64,000 nucleotides of DNA from assembly GCA_963790085.1 (NCBI GenBank), contig CAWBNH010000008.1, positions 1-64,000 on the forward strand, written 5' to 3'. Positions within the stretch are counted from its first letter, which is position 1. The number at the start of each line of letters is the position of its first letter. Under the pieces are notes generated by a model, which did not search any database, had not been told where the DNA came from, and saw only the letters and a list, made by a program, of their open reading frames with translations. Origin of the DNA: CAXMST01 sp963790085. GTDB lineage: Bacteria; Actinomycetota; Thermoleophilia; Solirubrobacterales; 70-9. This document shows, piece after piece, positions 7,775 to 16,711 of this stretch. The position numbers and the translations under genes were made by a program.

Positions 7775-9256
7775 CTAGGAGGGGTCCAGATCGTTTCCGG
7801 CGCTGGTCGCGAGTACCTCGCGCAATTCCGCGGGAACCACTACGCGGAGGGCGAACAACGCTGCAAGATAAGCGGGGCCCGCGGCCACAAGAGCGGGAAT
7901 CAGGCCAACCTGAACAACGACAGCGCTGGTCACTCCGTAAACGAGTGCGGCGGCAAAGACCGTGCGCACGATCGGCCCAGCGGCCGGCCGGAACTCCAGC
8001 GCCTTGAAGACGGCATAGACCGCGACCAGGTTGACGACACCCTCGGTGGCGACCGTGGCCCAGGCAGCACCTGAGGCGCCGAATCGCGGGATGAGCACGA
8101 GGTTGAGCGCGACATTGACAATCAGACCGACCGCCGCAAATGCGACGAGTCGCCACTGAAGCCCGACCACAGGCACCAGGTAGCCGGCCAGGTAGCCGAT
8201 CGAGATGAATACGAAAGCGAGCATCAGAATCGGGAGCAACCCAGCGGTCTGCTCATATCCCGGGCCCAGCAGCACCTCGACAAGCTCGTCGGCCGAGGCG
8301 GAGACGACCGCGAGAACACCGAGCGCGGCGATCACCAGGTATTCGCCACTGCGCTGCAGGAGGCGTCGTAGCCGCTCGGGATCTCGTCCATGAAGCGCGG
8401 AGATCACGGGGAAGGTCGCGAGCATCACCGATGAGGGGAGGAAGTGAAGCGGGTCAAGAAAGCGATACGCGGCTCCGTACACCCCCGCCTCCTCGGCGCC
8501 GGCGATCGTGAAGAGAAGGACGGAGTCGACCCTGTAGTAGACGGTGACAAGGACACCGGCGAGCCCAAGCGGTAGCGCCACCCTGAGGAGGGGCCGCCAG
8601 AGTTGCCTTCCGCGCCGAACCGCGACCTGGGCGAACCGCCGGGTCACCACCCATCCAAGCATTCCGACCAAAACCTGCGTGGCGACGAATGCCACCGCCA
8701 GCGCCTCGATGCTGGCGCCAATCTGGTCCAGCACGATGATGGTGGCCAGCCAGAGCAGGCTGTTGAAGGTCAGGATGCCCATCCGCAGCCCCGCACGCAC
8801 GCGTGCGTCGAAGACCGCCAGCATTGCTCCCGGCCCTGCAGTGAGCAGCCCCAGGGCAAGGATCGCCGCGACCCTGTCGGCCTGCCCTTCGCTTCCAAGC
8901 AGGGGTGCGGCAGCGATCGTGACGAGCACTGCAATCACGGAGGCGACGGCTACCGTCCCGACGAGTGCTCCCAGCCACTGCTGCTCTCGCTCGGGCTCCG
9001 CGGACATCCGCTGGGTGGCGACCTGAACGAGACCGAGGTCGGCCAAGACGCCGAATATGCCGACGAGTGACAGGGCTGCCGACCATACGCCGAAGCCATC
9101 CGGCCCCAGGGCCCGCGCCAGCAGCGCCACCGCCGCCACACCGAAAGCGATGTTGACTCCTCGGCCTCCGAGCTGAAGCGCGGCGGCGGTTGCGATCCGC
9201 CGCGCACCGGCCGTATTCGCCTCTCCGGGTGCCCCGCCCCAGGTTCGCTTCTCCAC
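7775..9256 (-). CDS. Polysaccharide flippase (Wzx-type, MATE/MVF superfamily)
   Basis: About 493 residues with ~14 hydrophobic segments across the whole length. The N-terminal ALQLGGRGVNIAFGVAAVALLARALGPDGFGVWS pattern is written here in part only: ARALGPDGFGVW is the diagnostic piece of Wzx-like flippases. These proteins move lipid-linked oligosaccharide across the cytoplasmic membrane. GTG 9256 (VEKRTWGGAPGE) was chosen because it leaves a short gap to the divergent methyltransferase. A TTG at 9301 would add 15 residues and abut that gene. It is convergent with the hydrolase gene (23 bp gap). A weaker alternative is a general lipid-intermediate exporter. Confidence 0.88.
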   Translation of the reverse strand: MEKRTWGGAPGEANTAGARRIATAAALQLGGRGVNIAFGVAAVALLARALGPDGFGVWSAALSLVGIFGVLADLGLVQVATQRMSAEPEREQQWLGALVGTVAVASVIAVLVTIAAAPLLGSEGQADRVAAILALGLLTAGPGAMLAVFDARVRAGLRMGILTFNSLLWLATIIVLDQIGASIEALAVAFVATQVLVGMLGWVVTRRFAQVAVRRGRQLWRPLLRVALPLGLAGVLVTVYYRVDSVLLFTIAGAEEAGVYGAAYRFLDPLHFLPSSVMLATFPVISALHGRDPERLRRLLQRSGEYLVIAALGVLAVVSASADELVEVLLGPGYEQTAGLLPILMLAFVFISIGYLAGYLVPVVGLQWRLVAFAAVGLIVNVALNLVLIPRFGASGAAWATVATEGVVNLVAVYAVFKALEFRPAAGPIVRTVFAAALVYGVTSAVVVQVGLIPALVAAGPAYLAALFALRVVVPAELREVLATSAGNDLDPS

Positions 9257-9491
9257 TAGGCCATCGTCCCAGGACTCCGGTTCACCCGAGCCCGCCCGCA
9301 ACGATGCCGGTGCGCATCAAGCGGCCGCCCCCTATTCTGATCCGATCGCAAAGCTGCTCAAACGTTATCTTCCGGCGACCTGGCAGGGTCGCCTGCGCCG
9401 CGTCAGCCGTCTGCGGTGGGTTGCGAAGTACAAGGTCCTTCGAAACTACGGGATCAGGATCGGCGACGACTTCTGGCGCAACCTTCGCTAC

Positions 9492-10208
9492 GTGGCCTGG
9501 GACCCCGAGGTCGAGAGCCACAGCTACGACATCAGCAATCAGCAGGAGTTGGCTGAGTTCGTATCCGGATTGCTCGGAGTCACCGAGATGCGCGTCGCCG
9601 AGTACCTCCAGGAGATCAGGGTCGATCCCGAGCTCAACGAGCGGCTGCGCAGGAGGACCCGGTGGCGCTTCGACATCAAGACCGAGCCCCCGCCGGGCAA
9701 CCGCCTCTTGTGGTACGCGATAGCTCGGGCCCTGAAGCCCAAGCTCGTTGTTGAGACCGGCATCTACCAGGGGCTTGGCTCTCTGGTTCTGCTCCGAGCG
9801 CTGGAACGGAATGCCGACGAGGGAGTAGAGGGGGGGCTGCTCTCGATCGACTCGGACCCTGAGGCCGGCTATCTGGTCGATCCGAGGTTACGGGGGCGCT
9901 GGCGACGCATAACGGGGCTGACCAGCGAGGTGCTGGAAGATGAGCTGACTGGGCGCACCGTCGACATGATGATCCAGGACACGCCCCATACCTACGAGAA
10001 CCAGTCGTTCGAATTCGGGGTTGTGTATGCCCACCGGGGCCCCCGACTCGTACTGATCGATAGTGGAGGCGGGCAAACCGATGCGCTACGGGACCTCTGT
10101 GATCGCTTCGAGGGCGAGCATAGTCATTTCCGCGAGCGTCCCCTAAACCACTTCTACCCCGCGGGCGGATCGGGCGTAGGCTTGCTGGCCGGTCACCCCG
10201 ATCCGTGA
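9492..10208 (+). CDS. Class I SAM-dependent methyltransferase (Methyltransf_24-like); N-terminus uncertain
   Basis: From GTG 9492 the protein has 238 residues. It carries a SAM-binding motif I, VVETGIYQGLGSLVLL, an acidic post-I strand LLSIDSDPEAG, and later MMIQDTPHTYENQSFEF, like Methyltransf_24 enzymes near glycan clusters. The same frame stays open and coding-like upstream from about 9339 (KLLKRYLPATWQGRLRRVSR, then YGIRIGDDFWRNLRY). It has no ATG, GTG or TTG before 9492. The true product is probably ~50-60 residues longer, starting at a non-standard codon such as CTG 9354 or after a lost base. It likely methylates a sugar of the surface glycan. Confidence 0.75.
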   Translation: MAWDPEVESHSYDISNQQELAEFVSGLLGVTEMRVAEYLQEIRVDPELNERLRRRTRWRFDIKTEPPPGNRLLWYAIARALKPKLVVETGIYQGLGSLVLLRALERNADEGVEGGLLSIDSDPEAGYLVDPRLRGRWRRITGLTSEVLEDELTGRTVDMMIQDTPHTYENQSFEFGVVYAHRGPRLVLIDSGGGQTDALRDLCDRFEGEHSHFRERPLNHFYPAGGSGVGLLAGHPDP

Positions 10209-10218
10209 ACGCTGCCGA

Positions 10219-10959
10219 CTAGACCGCCCTAGCGAGGAAGTTCCATCGCTTGCCGGGCGGGTCGGCGAGCCGATCGAACTCCCCCGCGCTGAGAGGTCCG
10301 TTCCCGTCCATATCGAAGAGCGCGAGCCCGTACCCGGCCAGCAGCCGGTGGATGGTTCCATGTGAGGTTCCGTAGTTGCGGACCGCGCTTGCTCCATGCT
10401 CCAGGGCCACCAGCGGCCGACAGCGAGACAGCGTCTCGGCTGCACCCCGCAGGACCTCCTCCTCGGCTCCCTCGACGTCGATCTTGATCAGTGCGATCTC
10501 CCGCTCCCGCGGGACGATGTCGTCGATTCGCTTCACCTCGACGGCAATCGATCTGGCCTCACCGGCCCCCTGCTGTCGAACGAATCCACTCCTGGTCGGA
10601 GCGGACTGCTCCACGAAGAACTCGCGGGTCCCCTTGCGGTCGGATAGCGCGCACTGGTGAACCTCGATATCGGGGAACCGGTCCCGAAGTGATTCAGCGA
10701 GCGCTGGTATGGGCTCGATCGCGAGGTGCTGACCGTCCGGTGCGAGACGGCGAAACTCCTCGACGAATGCGCCATCGTTGGCGCCGACGTCGATGCAGCT
10801 CGACTCGGACCGAAGGACCGCGGCCATGACCACCCGAAGATGCTCGTCGTCGCGCCGATTGCGTCTCGCGGTCGGCCCTTCGACCGCGCGCTGCACAGCG
10901 CGGAGCTGATCCTCGGCTCCGAGGCGGCGAAAGGCCTTCAGCGTCGTTTGGCGGATCAT
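10219..10959 (-). CDS. FkbM-family methyltransferase
   Basis: A 246-residue FkbM-type SAM-dependent O-methyltransferase. Motif I is CIDVGANDGAFVEEFRRL, followed by LAIEPIPALAESLRDRF, the acidic strand that binds the SAM ribose. The C-terminal signature IALIKIDVEGAEEEVLRGA is characteristic of FkbM enzymes. It is separated by 18 bp from the upstream glycosyltransferase and ends a minus-strand glycan operon. FkbM enzymes in such loci methylate sugar hydroxyls, often as cap or diversity modifications; the acceptor is unknown. It is convergent with the other methyltransferase gene (10 bp gap). Confidence 0.9.
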   Translation of the reverse strand: MIRQTTLKAFRRLGAEDQLRAVQRAVEGPTARRNRRDDEHLRVVMAAVLRSESSCIDVGANDGAFVEEFRRLAPDGQHLAIEPIPALAESLRDRFPDIEVHQCALSDRKGTREFFVEQSAPTRSGFVRQQGAGEARSIAVEVKRIDDIVPREREIALIKIDVEGAEEEVLRGAAETLSRCRPLVALEHGASAVRNYGTSHGTIHRLLAGYGLALFDMDGNGPLSAGEFDRLADPPGKRWNFLARAV

Positions 10960-10977
10960 GGCTTGCGGACGCTACCT

Positions 10978-12138
10978 CTACGCGTCTCTTGCCTGCCGCT
11001 GCCGCCTCGATGGCTGCCTGCGTCTGGCCATGGCCGCGTCGAGCAGGCTTTCAACTCTCTCCGCGGTGACCTGGGCGCCGAATCTGGACACGGCCCTGCG
11101 CCGAGCCAGCTGACCCTCAGCATCGATGCGGCCGCGGTCCTCGAGATAGCCTCGCAGCAGAGCTGCCAACTTCGGCGCATCGTTCTCCGGCTCGAGGATG
11201 CCGCCGACGGCGGAATCGAGTAGGCCAGCCACCCCCTCAGGGCCCGTCGCGATGCATGGGCGCCTTGCAAGCATTGCCAGGATCACGGCCCGAGGCTCCC
11301 CTTCGGTGGGGCTTGGACAGAAGACGGAGACGTCGAAAGCCGACAGCACGTCGGCGATATCCTCGCGTGGAGTCGGGATGAAGTGAACCCGGTCCTCGAG
11401 CGGGCTCGCCAGGGCGCGAAGCTCGGTCTCGGTCTCGCCGTCCCCTGCGAGAATCAGGTGTGATTGGGGATCGAGCTCAATCGCAGCTCTGATGACTATG
11501 TCGTTGCGCTTCTTGGGATGAAGCCGCGAGATGCATCCGACCACGAATGCGTTCTCTGGAATCCCCAGTCTCTCCCGGACCCGCAATCGACCAGGGCCGG
11601 TGAAGTCGATCCGGTCGTCCCGGACTACGTTCGGGACGACCTCGACCTTCTCCGGGTCGACTCCAAGCGCACAAACCGAATCCCGCGTGCCCTCGGAGAC
11701 GGCCATCACCAGGTCTGCCCTCGCTGCGGCCGCACGGTAGGCGAGCCGGGGTGCTCCGTGACGCATCGGGAACGGCACCGGCCCCCACTCCGCCCAGACG
11801 AGAGTCGATCGGAGTCGGCTGGGCAGCATCGAAGCGAGCAGTTGCTCCTTCTTGTAATGGAGGAGGAGGAGGTCGTAGGGGTACTGCGCAGCGAGGGCGC
11901 GCCTCAGCCGGGACAGGAGCACCGGCCAGCGCACTGCAAGCCCTGCGTAGGTGCGTGTTGAAAGCTTCGGCCCGAGGCTGATCGCCTCGACGTCGACTCC
12001 CGTATCTCGGCCGATCTCTGGCTGATCGCTCAAGAGCACGGCCTGATGCCCGATCGCGACCAGCGCGTCGAGCATCTCGACCGCCGCGAATTCAGCCCCA
12101 CCCGCAGCCTCGGAAGTGAGCACGCTGACGACCCTCAC
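10978..12138 (-). CDS. Glycosyltransferase family 4 with variant donor motif
   Basis: A 386-residue GT-B enzyme. The N-terminal acceptor loop reads TSEAAGGAEFAAVEMLDAL, and the hinge region has VGCISRLHPKKRNDIVIRAA, a typical donor-domain entry. The EX7E region is PTEGEPRAVILAMLARRP: the first Glu is kept but the second is Leu, where most family members have Glu before Ala-Met. This may change how the donor ribose is held or lower activity. Its GTG start overlaps the deacetylase-like gene by 4 bp (GTGA, 12135-12138). Confidence 0.85.
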   Translation of the reverse strand: MRVVSVLTSEAAGGAEFAAVEMLDALVAIGHQAVLLSDQPEIGRDTGVDVEAISLGPKLSTRTYAGLAVRWPVLLSRLRRALAAQYPYDLLLLHYKKEQLLASMLPSRLRSTLVWAEWGPVPFPMRHGAPRLAYRAAAARADLVMAVSEGTRDSVCALGVDPEKVEVVPNVVRDDRIDFTGPGRLRVRERLGIPENAFVVGCISRLHPKKRNDIVIRAAIELDPQSHLILAGDGETETELRALASPLEDRVHFIPTPREDIADVLSAFDVSVFCPSPTEGEPRAVILAMLARRPCIATGPEGVAGLLDSAVGGILEPENDAPKLAALLRGYLEDRGRIDAEGQLARRRAVSRFGAQVTAERVESLLDAAMARRRQPSRRQRQARDA

Positions 12139-13169
12139 GCTGCCTGACCCCTTCCCGGCGCTGCGGCGATCGCTGCGGCCTCGCTTGCCAGCCGGTGAAA
12201 GGAGGACCAGGCCACGCTCCGCGGGCCGACCAGCTCAGCGAGGCGTGCAAGTTCGCGGTGGTTGTCCTCGAGCTCCCAACTCCAGTGGAGGACTATCGGG
12301 ACCCAGATCGCTGCCCGCATCTCGACCAGCTTCTCCACTGCGCACCTGATCTCCTTCGACCGACCGTAGAGGGGTGCGTAAGCCGGGACGTAGATGGCCT
12401 CCCCCCGCCACTGGGGCGTCCGCTGGAAACCCATGGATAGGATCGTCTCCGGCCCGCCGCAGACGATCGCGTAGCGGCGCGCGAGAGCCGCGTACTGCGC
12501 GGCGCTGAAGCGGTTGAAAGGCGGGACGAAGGCCTTCGTCGGTATCCCGACTCGGGAGAGAATCCGGTCCGCTGTATCGAGGAGCTCGTCGAGCTCGGGA
12601 GAGGTCAATCCGACCAGCTCGGAGTGACGTCTCGGTCGTACATCGCGCGTACGATGGTCAAGGCCGTGCACGCCGACCTCGACGCCTTCCTCAACCAGGG
12701 CTGCAAGGAGCTCCACCTCCGGCCCGTTGAGGTCTCGGCCACCGGAGGAATCCGGGTTGTAGGGATCGCGAGCGATTCGTGGAAGGCCCGCGAGCAGATA
12801 CGCGACCCGATGGTCGGCGAGCACCCGGTGGAAGCGCTGGTAGGCGAGGGGCCCGAGACGGACCGGCTCTTCGAGCGTTCGCACGTGTGGGAACTCATCG
12901 ACCCTGACCAAGAAACGCGGAGATCCCCCCGCGCCGCTGCCCAGCACCTCTCGTCTCGCCGCCAGGGCCGGCAGCACGCAGTGGCGCCAATACGTGCGCC
13001 AACCCAGACGAACCGCGATCCACTCCGCCGCCCTCGCGGCGAGTGGAGGAGCCGGTCGCCCCTTGACGGCCGAGCGCACAGAGGCGTTGTCCAGCGCCGT
13101 CGGGTCCAGGCCGTCGACGAGTTCGGAGGCGAACAGCAGAGAGGCGTTTCGGCGCTCGTCTGAAGTCAT
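12135..13169 (-). CDS. Polysaccharide deacetylase-like protein (NodB fold, DUF2334-like)
   Basis: A 344-residue protein with a polysaccharide-deacetylase (CE4/NodB) core. FLVRVDEFPHV supplies the metal-binding Asp on the first strand. GVEVGVHGLDHRTRD gives the H-x3-H metal ligands, and KAFVPPFNRFSAAQY resembles the catalytic Pro-Pro/Arg loop. It has no signal peptide, so it may act on cytoplasmic lipid-linked precursors rather than finished wall polymer. It sits between two glycosyltransferases with 4-bp overlaps on both sides. N-deacetylation of a HexNAc unit is the most likely activity. The ~85-residue N-terminal helical extension is unexplained. Confidence 0.8.
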   Translation of the reverse strand: MTSDERRNASLLFASELVDGLDPTALDNASVRSAVKGRPAPPLAARAAEWIAVRLGWRTYWRHCVLPALAARREVLGSGAGGSPRFLVRVDEFPHVRTLEEPVRLGPLAYQRFHRVLADHRVAYLLAGLPRIARDPYNPDSSGGRDLNGPEVELLAALVEEGVEVGVHGLDHRTRDVRPRRHSELVGLTSPELDELLDTADRILSRVGIPTKAFVPPFNRFSAAQYAALARRYAIVCGGPETILSMGFQRTPQWRGEAIYVPAYAPLYGRSKEIRCAVEKLVEMRAAIWVPIVLHWSWELEDNHRELARLAELVGPRSVAWSSFHRLASEAAAIAAAPGRGQAA

Positions 13170-14287
13170 GGAGCAAGTTGACCGGCCAGGGACTCGATCG
13201 AGAAACGCTCCTCGGCCAAAGCACGGGCGTCCGCGCCGAGTCCGGGCACCTCGCCGTTGAGGATCCGAGAGATCGAGTCAGCAAAGGAACTGGGGTCATC
13301 GGCCCGCAGATAGTGCTTGCCCGCTCGCGCCTCTGTTCCGCGGGCTGCCACGGAGCTGGCGACGATCGGCATCCCGTAAGCGAGCGCCTCGACGAACTTG
13401 AGCGGAGAGCCGCCTCCCACAAGCAGTGGGATGGCCACACACGAGGCGCGCTCGTAAACGGGCGTGAGGTCCTCGACGAACCCAAGCTGCTCAACTCGGG
13501 GATCCGTGGAGATCGGCTCCTCGAGTCCGCGACCGACTACGAGCAGACGCGCGCGCGGGTGGGACCGCCACAGAAGCGGGAGGATCTCCCCGAGTAGACG
13601 GTCGAGAGCTTCGCGATTCGGCGGGTAGCTGAAGTCGGCGACGAGCAGGACCGAACTCCCCCGTGCAGTCGCGATTGGGCGGATTGCCGAGACGTCGACG
13701 ACGTTCGGTACATACCTGATCCGCGCACCTGGTGCCAGTGACCTCGCCCCCTCGACCTCGCGTGGACTGACCATCCAGGTTTCATGCATTCGCTTGAACA
13801 CGCGCCGTTCGAACGCTGCGAGCCTGTGCTGCGAGCCGAGGCGACCCGATGAGCGCATCTTGTGCCGGAATGATGCCTCCAGATTGTGCGCGTTGTACGT
13901 GACTTCTCGCCGTCTCGCCAACGGCATCAGCGCTGCCGCGACAACCGGCCCATCGGCGATGATCCGCCGCCGCCCCGGCTCGCTCGCGAGGGCGCTCGCG
14001 GCCGCAACAAGTTCGGGGGAGATGCCGCGAGCGAATCCGTCCGGCACCGCGGTGAAGCGAGCCGCCGCATAGCGGGCGAGCCGACGCGGGCCGCGCGTCG
14101 GCTGGACCGAGTGGAGGGTCAGGTGCTCGAGGGAGGTGTACTCCTGAGCGGGCTCGGTCGCTCCGAACTGCACGTAGAGGAGGTCTACGTCGCTATTCAT
14201 CAACAGCGCCCGCACGACTCCATAGGTGCGCATAGCCCGGCCGGTTCCCAGCACCGGGGTGAACTCCGTTACCACCAGCTCGCTCAC
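13166..14287 (-). CDS. Glycosyltransferase (GT-B, family 4-like)
   Basis: About 373 residues starting at GTG 14287 (MSELVVTEFTPVLGTGRA). This start forms a GTGA overlap with the upstream gene's stop; an in-frame start 17 codons further up would overlap more and has no support. Features are YNAHNLEASFRHKMR in the N-terminal half, VLLVADFSYPPNREALDRLL at the donor-domain entry, and GGGSPLKFVEALAYGMPIVA. The latter is the GGGxxLKxxEAxA variant of the donor motif found in exopolysaccharide enzymes. It is part of the five-gene minus-strand operon. Sugar specificity unknown. Confidence 0.88.
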   Translation of the reverse strand: MSELVVTEFTPVLGTGRAMRTYGVVRALLMNSDVDLLYVQFGATEPAQEYTSLEHLTLHSVQPTRGPRRLARYAAARFTAVPDGFARGISPELVAAASALASEPGRRRIIADGPVVAAALMPLARRREVTYNAHNLEASFRHKMRSSGRLGSQHRLAAFERRVFKRMHETWMVSPREVEGARSLAPGARIRYVPNVVDVSAIRPIATARGSSVLLVADFSYPPNREALDRLLGEILPLLWRSHPRARLLVVGRGLEEPISTDPRVEQLGFVEDLTPVYERASCVAIPLLVGGGSPLKFVEALAYGMPIVASSVAARGTEARAGKHYLRADDPSSFADSISRILNGEVPGLGADARALAEERFSIESLAGQLAP

Positions 14288-15492
14288 CGCTGAATTCCAT
14301 CCAGGGCATCCGCGATCTCCGAGATTCTCGTCTCCCACGAGTGGGTCGAGGCGAGCTGTGAGCGTGCCCGGCGTTGCCCCGGTCCATCGGCGGCCAGGAG
14401 ATACTCAACGCGCTCGACCGTTTGCTCCGCATCCACAGCCCGCTCGATGCCCTCTACGGCCGCGAGCGCCGGGAGTGGAGTCGAGACTACGCCAAGGCCA
14501 GCCGCCAGGTACTCGTAAACCTTCATGGGGAAGACGCTTCGCGTCAGGGGATTGATTGCGTAGGGGATCAATCCCACGCTGGCCCCACGGAGCACGGCGG
14601 GCAGGTCCTCCTGTGCGCGCGGACCCAGGAAGTGAACGTTGGGGATCTCCTCAAGAGAGCTGATGTCGGTGCTGGGATCGCCTGCGCCAAGGGGCCCAAC
14701 CAGAGCGATCGACCAATCCGGTCTCAGCAGTGCGACGTCCCTCAGCAGTGCGAGGTCGATCTTCGTCCGCGTCACCGCGCCAACGAAGACGAGCCGGGGT
14801 GAGGGGATCGCCTGCAGCGCTGGATCGAGTGGGCCGGCTCCCAGCGCTCGCGAGAACAACTCCGTATCGGCTACGTTCGGCGCCTCGATCACCTCCGAGC
14901 CCGTGGCCCTCATGCGGGCGGCCAGCGCGGGAGCGCTGGCGATGATGAGATCTGCCCGGTTGGCGAATCGTTCCTCGGCGGCGCGGAACCGCTGTGCATC
15001 GACTCCCTTCTGCTCTGCGATGTCGTCGACGCAGTGGTAAATGACCAGAGCCGGATCGAGCGCCGAAACAAGGGCCTCGGCCTGTGGGACGTATGCCCAC
15101 AGCAGTGGTCGCCCGATACCTTGGCGCCGAACCGCGCGGCGGACCTGGATACGCAGGAGTCTCGCGTTCAAGGCTTGGACCAACGGGCTCGAGTGAAGGG
15201 GGATCACGAGGGGTGATAGAACCGAGACTCCGTCGATCGAGCGCGGGCCGCGGAGCCCACGCCAGAGCCGGCGAAGGAGCCTGCGGAGGTCACGCCCCGC
15301 CAACTGGGGACGCCGGAGCCCGAGCGACTCGACGAACAGAACCCGATTGCCGACGCCGAGTCTCGCCATCAGGTGCTGCTGGTTGGTCCAGATGTCGGCA
15401 TCCCATTCGGCGAAACCAACACAAACGATTCCCAGGCCACTCAGAGCGGCCGGAAGGTCCTCCGCCTTACCGTTGACTCGGCCCGTGGACAC
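14284..15492 (-). CDS. Glycosyltransferase, TuaH-like
   Basis: A 402-residue GT-B protein, first gene of the minus-strand operon. The N-terminal segment WTNQQHLMARLGVGNRVLFV, the YHCVDDIAEQ motif and DLIIASAPALAARM resemble TuaH-type enzymes of teichuronic-acid/exopolysaccharide loci. The C-terminal donor site has NPLTRSVFPMKVYEYLAAGLGVVST, with Lys and Glu in the expected places. It is divergent from the glycosyltransferase at 15533 with only 40 bp between starts, so both promoters must lie in or beside that gap. Confidence 0.87.
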   Translation of the reverse strand: MSTGRVNGKAEDLPAALSGLGIVCVGFAEWDADIWTNQQHLMARLGVGNRVLFVESLGLRRPQLAGRDLRRLLRRLWRGLRGPRSIDGVSVLSPLVIPLHSSPLVQALNARLLRIQVRRAVRRQGIGRPLLWAYVPQAEALVSALDPALVIYHCVDDIAEQKGVDAQRFRAAEERFANRADLIIASAPALAARMRATGSEVIEAPNVADTELFSRALGAGPLDPALQAIPSPRLVFVGAVTRTKIDLALLRDVALLRPDWSIALVGPLGAGDPSTDISSLEEIPNVHFLGPRAQEDLPAVLRGASVGLIPYAINPLTRSVFPMKVYEYLAAGLGVVSTPLPALAAVEGIERAVDAEQTVERVEYLLAADGPGQRRARSQLASTHSWETRISEIADALDGIQR

Positions 15493-15532
15493 CTTGGCAA
15501 TCTAGCGGCCGTCGGGGCCGTAGGATATTCGC

Positions 15533-16693
15533 GTGCCGACCGCCGCCCGTCAAGTCCCGGTGATGATGGTCGAGGAAGGCGGGAGGGGTGGAGTCGCGGA
15601 CTACACGATCGAGCTGGCTACCAACCTAGCCGCTCTGGGCCAACCGGTCGAGCTGGTGACTGCCGCAGACCATCTCTACCCACCTATGCCCGGGGTCCGG
15701 GTGCACCCGTGGTTCCGGTACGTGCGACCGACATCCGGTCTCACCCGATCGCTGAGGGCGGTCGGGTTGGGAAAGGTGCTGAACGGGTTGAGCTTGCTGG
15801 TCAGCTACCCGAGGTGCGCGCGGCTCGCCCGCCGGTGCCGTCTGGTTCACCTGCAGGGTGGCATCTGGTTCCCACTTGCCGTGGTGGCGACGATGATCTT
15901 CAGGCTCAGTGGCTCAAAAGTGGTCCACACACCGCACAACGCTTTCGATCGCCAGGGTCGGGGAAGGGCGCTACGGCTGATGGAGGTCGTCTCGGACAAG
16001 ACCATCGTCCACACCAGGGCCGACCTCACCAGTCTCGACAAGCCGGAGAGGGCCTGCGTGATTCCTCACGGCGAGTATGGGGGACTCGCTTCTCGGGCTC
16101 GACCGGCTGAGCAAGGTGCCGCGCGGGAATCGCTCGGTCTGCCCTTGGACGCGCCCGTGACTCTCGTTTTCGGTCAGCTCCGGCCTGACAAGGGCATCAA
16201 AGACGTCCTCCTCGCGGCGCGGGAGGTCCCCTCTTTGTTCGTGCTGATAGTCGGCGAGGAGGACGGCGGACTTGCGGACTCGACGCGGTTGCTCGCCGAC
16301 CAGGCCCTCACGGGTCGGGTGGTTGTCAAGGAAGGGTTCATACCGATCGACGACGTCGCCGTCGCTTTCGCGGCGGCCGATACCGTCAGCCTTGCCTACC
16401 CGCGTGCAAGCCACAGCGGCGTGCTGATGTTGGCCTATGGCTTCCATCGGCCGGTGATTGTCTACCCGGTCGGGGGCCTCCCCGACGTGGTTGTGCAGGG
16501 AGAGACAGGCTGGGTTTGCGACGAGAGCACGCCCGAGGGCCTGACGAGGTCCCTGCGGCATGCGGTCGCGGTTGGGCGGCAGGAGTGCCTGAGAATGGGA
16601 GAAAGAGGAGCCGAGCTTTCCGCGCGCGTCTATTCGTGGCCGGAGATCGCCCGCCGCACGCTTGCCCTCTACGACGAGGTCGACCGCGGGTAG
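15533..16693 (+). CDS. Glycosyltransferase family 4
   Basis: A 386-residue GT-B enzyme on its own on the plus strand. VMMVEEGGRGGVADYTIELA is the N-terminal acceptor-side loop; LVFGQLRPDKGIKDVLLAA opens the donor domain. In the donor motif region (YPRASHSGVLMLAYGFHRPV) the first Glu of EX7E is Ser/His and the second is Leu, so the classical pair is absent, as in several family-4 enzymes of surface loci. The ATG start at 15533 lacks a strong Shine-Dalgarno. It is convergent with the glycosylphosphotransferase gene. Confidence 0.85.
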   Translation: MPTAARQVPVMMVEEGGRGGVADYTIELATNLAALGQPVELVTAADHLYPPMPGVRVHPWFRYVRPTSGLTRSLRAVGLGKVLNGLSLLVSYPRCARLARRCRLVHLQGGIWFPLAVVATMIFRLSGSKVVHTPHNAFDRQGRGRALRLMEVVSDKTIVHTRADLTSLDKPERACVIPHGEYGGLASRARPAEQGAARESLGLPLDAPVTLVFGQLRPDKGIKDVLLAAREVPSLFVLIVGEEDGGLADSTRLLADQALTGRVVVKEGFIPIDDVAVAFAAADTVSLAYPRASHSGVLMLAYGFHRPVIVYPVGGLPDVVVQGETGWVCDESTPEGLTRSLRHAVAVGRQECLRMGERGAELSARVYSWPEIARRTLALYDEVDRG

Positions 16694-16711
16694 CACGTGG
16701 CCAGTTCGCTG

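Noticed and set aside
9190..9723. Plus-strand Pro/Ser/Arg-rich frame over the flippase start and methyltransferase
   Set aside because: Composition is shadow-like, and the +3 frame carries the methyltransferase motifs. Only its segment from ATG 9304 is considered, as a possible displaced start.
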